64,000 bases of DNA. Source: Flavobacteriia bacterium. GTDB lineage: Bacteria; Bacteroidota; Bacteroidia; Flavobacteriales_D; Crocinitomicaceae. Position numbers and translations under genes: made by a program. The notes under the pieces were generated by a model, which made no database searches, was not told where the DNA came from, and was given only the letters and a program-made list of their open reading frames with translations. Every line of letters starts with the position of its first letter. The first letter of the stretch is position 1. Below are positions 61,658-64,000 of the stretch, in pieces. The DNA is taken from contig CANFUT010000024.1 in assembly GCA_947450325.1 (NCBI GenBank), forward strand, positions 1 to 64,000. The letters are read 5' to 3'.

Positions 61658-62562
61658 TATTTATTCAATATTTCGATGATTCTGTTTAAGTCAACTTCAG
61701 AATTGAAACTAATCATGATTTTACCACTGCCTAAATTGTTCTTTTTGATATCAATTTTAGCAGAAACTCGGTCTCCTAAAAACGACCTAAAAGTCTCTTG
61801 TGCTTTATTCAATGCTGGAGATGGTGCTTTTTCTTTCGGAGAATCATTAATTTCTTCCGCTTTATAACCTTCGCGGATTAAAACTTCTAAATCACGAACC
61901 GATAAATTGTGATCGATAATTCTTTGGTATAAGAAAACTTGAAATTGCTCTTCACCTGCGGACACCAATGCTCTCGCATGTCCCATAGAAATCAAACCAT
62001 CGCGAACACCTAATTGAATAATAGCAGGTAATTTCAATAATCTGATGTGATTGGTGATGCTAGATCTGCTTTTTGAGATTTTTTGACTCAATTGTTCTTG
62101 TGTCAAATTACATTCTGTGATCAATCTTTGGTAAGAAAGCGCCACTTCAATGGAATTTAAATCTTCACGTTGGATATTTTCTACCAAAGCCATTTCAAGC
62201 ATTGCTTGATCATTCGCTACACGGATATAAGCAGGGACTTCTTCTAAACCATTCAATTGAGAAGCTCTAAATCTTCTTTCACCAGAAATTAATTGGTATT
62301 TATCTCTACCTAATTTCCTTACAGTCAAAGGTTGAATGATTCCGTGAGTGGCAATAGATTCTCTCAATTCCTCTAAAGCTTCTTTCTCGAAATTTGTTCT
62401 CGGATTAAATGGATTCGCTTCAATGTCACCAATTGGAATCATAGAAATAGAACCAACAACTCCACTTTCCTGAGATTTTGAAGTGATGTCAGTAGCCGCA
62501 TTTTCAAGTAATGCACTCAATCCTTTACCAAGGGCTCCACGTTTTTTTGTATTAGAGGTCAT
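61657..62562 (-). CDS. parB: Chromosome-partitioning protein ParB
   Basis: 301 residues. After the short N-terminal GKGLSALL helix, the ParB N domain carries NPFNPRTNF and the CTP-binding GERRFRASQLNG. A helix-turn-helix (NLTQEQLSQKISKSRSSITNHIRLLKLP, about 130-165) and a C-terminal dimerisation domain follow. It binds parS sites near the origin and cooperates with ParA in segregation. It overlaps parA by 11 bases. No parS palindrome was found in the window. Confidence 0.95.
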   Translation of the reverse strand: MTSNTKKRGALGKGLSALLENAATDITSKSQESGVVGSISMIPIGDIEANPFNPRTNFEKEALEELRESIATHGIIQPLTVRKLGRDKYQLISGERRFRASQLNGLEEVPAYIRVANDQAMLEMALVENIQREDLNSIEVALSYQRLITECNLTQEQLSQKISKSRSSITNHIRLLKLPAIIQLGVRDGLISMGHARALVSAGEEQFQVFLYQRIIDHNLSVRDLEVLIREGYKAEEINDSPKEKAPSPALNKAQETFRSFLGDRVSAKIDIKKNNLGSGKIMISFNSEVDLNRIIEILNK

Positions 62563-63364
62563 CTCCTAAATTAATTTTTTTATCGTCGTTTGCTATTTTT
62601 GTCACGTTGTTTTTTTGCAAAATTTCTCTCGCAAAATTCAAGTAATTGATTGATCCTTTGCTTGACGCATCATGCATGACAATGGTTTCTCCAAAACTAG
62701 GTGCTTCACCTAATTTGGTGTTTCTGTGGATTACAGTATCAAAAACCAATTCTTGAAAGTGTGTTTTCACTTCGTCAACTACTTGGTTGGCTAAACGTAA
62801 TCTTGTGTCATACATTGTCAAAACAATTCCTTCAATCTCCAAATCTGGATTCAATCTACCTTGAACAATTTTGATGGTATTCAGTAATTTACCTAAACCT
62901 TCCAGTGCAAAATATTCACATTGAACAGGAATCAAAACTGAATCAGCAGCAGTCAATGAATTTACAGTGATTAATCCCAATGAAGGCGAACAATCGATGA
63001 TGATGAAATCGTACTGGTCTTTTATTTTTTCAAGCGCTTGTTTTAATCGATGCTCACGATGTTCCATGTTAATCATCTCTAATTCAGCACCAACCAAATC
63101 GATGTGAGATGGAAGAATATCTAAATTAGGATTATCCGTTTTGATAATTAATTCTGATGGATGAACGTCGTTGATTAAACAATCGTAAATATTTCTCGTG
63201 TTTTTTGGATCCAATCCAACACCTGATGTTGCATTCGCTTGAGGGTCAGCATCTACAAGCAAAGTCTTGTATTCTAATACACCAAAACAACCACCCAAAT
63301 TAATGGCTGTTGTTGTTTTTCCAACTCCTCCTTTTTGATTTGCTATGGCGATTATCTTGCCCAT
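62552..63364 (-). CDS. parA: Chromosome-partitioning ATPase ParA/Soj
   Basis: 270 residues. The deviant Walker A NQKGGVGKTTTAIN is at residues 9-22, Walker B is FIIIDCSPSLGLITVN about 115, and VDADPQANATSGVG lies in between. It is an ATP-dependent partition ATPase that moves ParB-parS complexes. The length is standard for chromosomal Soj. It is first in the parA-parB-DUF5683 operon. Confidence 0.96.
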   Translation of the reverse strand: MGKIIAIANQKGGVGKTTTAINLGGCFGVLEYKTLLVDADPQANATSGVGLDPKNTRNIYDCLINDVHPSELIIKTDNPNLDILPSHIDLVGAELEMINMEHREHRLKQALEKIKDQYDFIIIDCSPSLGLITVNSLTAADSVLIPVQCEYFALEGLGKLLNTIKIVQGRLNPDLEIEGIVLTMYDTRLRLANQVVDEVKTHFQELVFDTVIHRNTKLGEAPSFGETIVMHDASSKGSINYLNFAREILQKNNVTKIANDDKKINLGDDL

Positions 63365-63511
63365 TCATTTATTTTTAGACCATAAAGATACGTTAAGTAA
63401 TTGGCTTTTTGCCAACCCAAGTATGCTTATTTATTAACTTTTGGTTTGTTAAAATTTTTTCAATGACTTGAAATCATAGAAATTAATGTAAAACAGTACT
63501 TTCTGAAATAA

Positions 63512-63799
63512 TTAATATTCCATTTCTGAATATTCTCCAGTTTTTTTCAATTCAGCCACTTTATTGATGACATCGTCTAAACCTTCTTGAAATTTTTCAA
63601 AATCTTCTTTGTAGAGAAAAATTTTGTGCTTTTGAAATGATTCGGTTCCGTTTTCGGTTGACTTTTTACTTTCTGTAACGGTAATAAATAAGTCGTTTCC
63701 TCTGGTCGATTTGATGTCAAAAAAATAGGTGCGTTTTCCTGCTTTGATCACTTTCGAATATACTTCATCATTGCGATCGTTTCTCTTTTCATAGTCCAT
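63512..63799 (-). CDS. DUF3276 / PUR-alpha-like nucleic-acid-binding protein
   Basis: 95 residues from the ATG at 63799; the frame extends to a TTG nine codons earlier. It has the single PUR-repeat fold, VYSKVIKAGKRTYFFDIKSTRGNDLFITVTES, ending in a helical EDFEKFQEGLDDVINK segment. PUR proteins bind purine-rich single-stranded DNA or RNA; Bacteroidota encode this short form. It lies upstream of parA on the same strand, with a gap of about 147 bases. Confidence 0.9.
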   Translation of the reverse strand: MDYEKRNDRNDEVYSKVIKAGKRTYFFDIKSTRGNDLFITVTESKKSTENGTESFQKHKIFLYKEDFEKFQEGLDDVINKVAELKKTGEYSEMEY

Positions 63800-63902
63800 A
63801 GTTAGTTTATTGTATGTGTAAAACAAGAAACAAATATGTAAAATTATTTATTAAAAACCTATGAAATATCTATTTAAAAGAAGATTGTTGCGAATTCAAC
63901 GA

Positions 63903-64000
63903 TTACTTACCTGTAATTGCTGATTTCTGCTTTTTGTTTCTTTTTCTGACAGGTGGAAATTCAGATTCCTCTTTTTTATTTTTCTTTTTACTTGGAGTTT
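63903..64000 (-). CDS. C-terminal end of a gene cut by the window edge
   Basis: Minus-strand frame ending TAA at 63903-63905. The 32 visible codons read a basic tail beginning TPSKKKNKKEESEFPPVRKR and ending KSAITGK. The Lys/Arg-rich composition suggests a nucleic-acid-binding protein such as an RNA helicase or nuclease with a basic tail, but the family cannot be identified. Other frames here contain stops or odd composition. Confidence 0.5.
   Translation of the reverse strand, partial: TPSKKKNKKEESEFPPVRKRNKKQKSAITGK

Noticed and set aside
61657-63364. Replication origin or parS site by the parAB genes
   Set aside because: No parS-like palindrome and no cluster of DnaA boxes could be seen within the window.
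1-64000. CRISPR array, tRNA or rRNA genes
   Set aside because: No regularly spaced repeats and no cloverleaf or rRNA sequence were noticed in the gaps read.

Overview
The window is an AT-rich stretch of a Bacteroidota chromosome, most likely order Flavobacteriales. Evidence: promoters of the Bacteroidota type (TTG, about 19 bases, TAnnTTTG); at least five secreted proteins ending in type A type-IX-secretion (T9SS) sorting domains; a DUF3276 PUR-alpha-like protein; a long signal peptidase I with a DUF5684-like N-terminus; and a fused SpmA-SpmB protein in an organism with no other sign of sporulation. A family closer than this (Crocinitomicaceae, for example) would be a guess. No tRNA, rRNA operon, CRISPR array or prophage was found. 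The only mobile DNA is the end of an ISAon1/ISL3-type element cut by the left edge.

Left part (1-32.8 kb): mainly housekeeping genes. A transaldolase-like aldolase and the SRP RNA are followed by pyruvate dehydrogenase E1 alpha and E2, then cytidine deaminase. A minus-strand block carries lpxH, two TlpA-type thioredoxin proteins, gatB, a purine nucleoside phosphorylase and lpxK. Next come a 1503-residue T9SS-secreted M43 metalloprotease and a convergent ApbE / DUF2271-like pair. They are followed by a TPR protein, a small protein built from four exact 25-residue repeats, the SpmA-SpmB fusion, a solo glutamine amidotransferase, a Sua5/TsaC protein and an aldehyde dehydrogenase. A polyamine cluster holds a ureohydrolase and an S-adenosylmethionine decarboxylase-spermidine synthase fusion, separated by a perfect 20-bp inverted repeat. 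A VanX-like dipeptidase and an aminotransferase close this part.

Middle (33.4-38.7 kb): the most interesting system. A cobalamin riboswitch precedes four tightly packed genes: a T9SS-sorted DUF4465-like protein, a BtuB-like TonB-dependent receptor, a BtuG-like beta-propeller lipoprotein and a second T9SS-sorted protein. This looks like a corrinoid capture and import operon in which part of the surface capture machinery is delivered by T9SS.

Right part (38.7-64 kb): a pseudouridine synthase, a small methyltransferase, a dihydroorotase-like protein lacking key catalytic residues, a BatA-like membrane protein and an AddA-like helicase-nuclease. A coupled MbnP-MbnH pair (copper-associated protein and di-heme partner) follows. 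Then come a conserved 474-residue protein of unknown role, a T9SS-exported esterase, an acyltransferase, TatA, a small ORF with an XRE-type regulator, mnmA, murQ with a phosphoribosyltransferase, WbqC, lepB, dapB, parAB and a DUF3276 protein. A further minus-strand gene is cut by the right edge.

All assignments come from reading motifs in the sequence; no database search was run. Several starts were moved to internal ATG codons where the longest frame began with TTG or GTG inside a promoter or ahead of a signal peptide.
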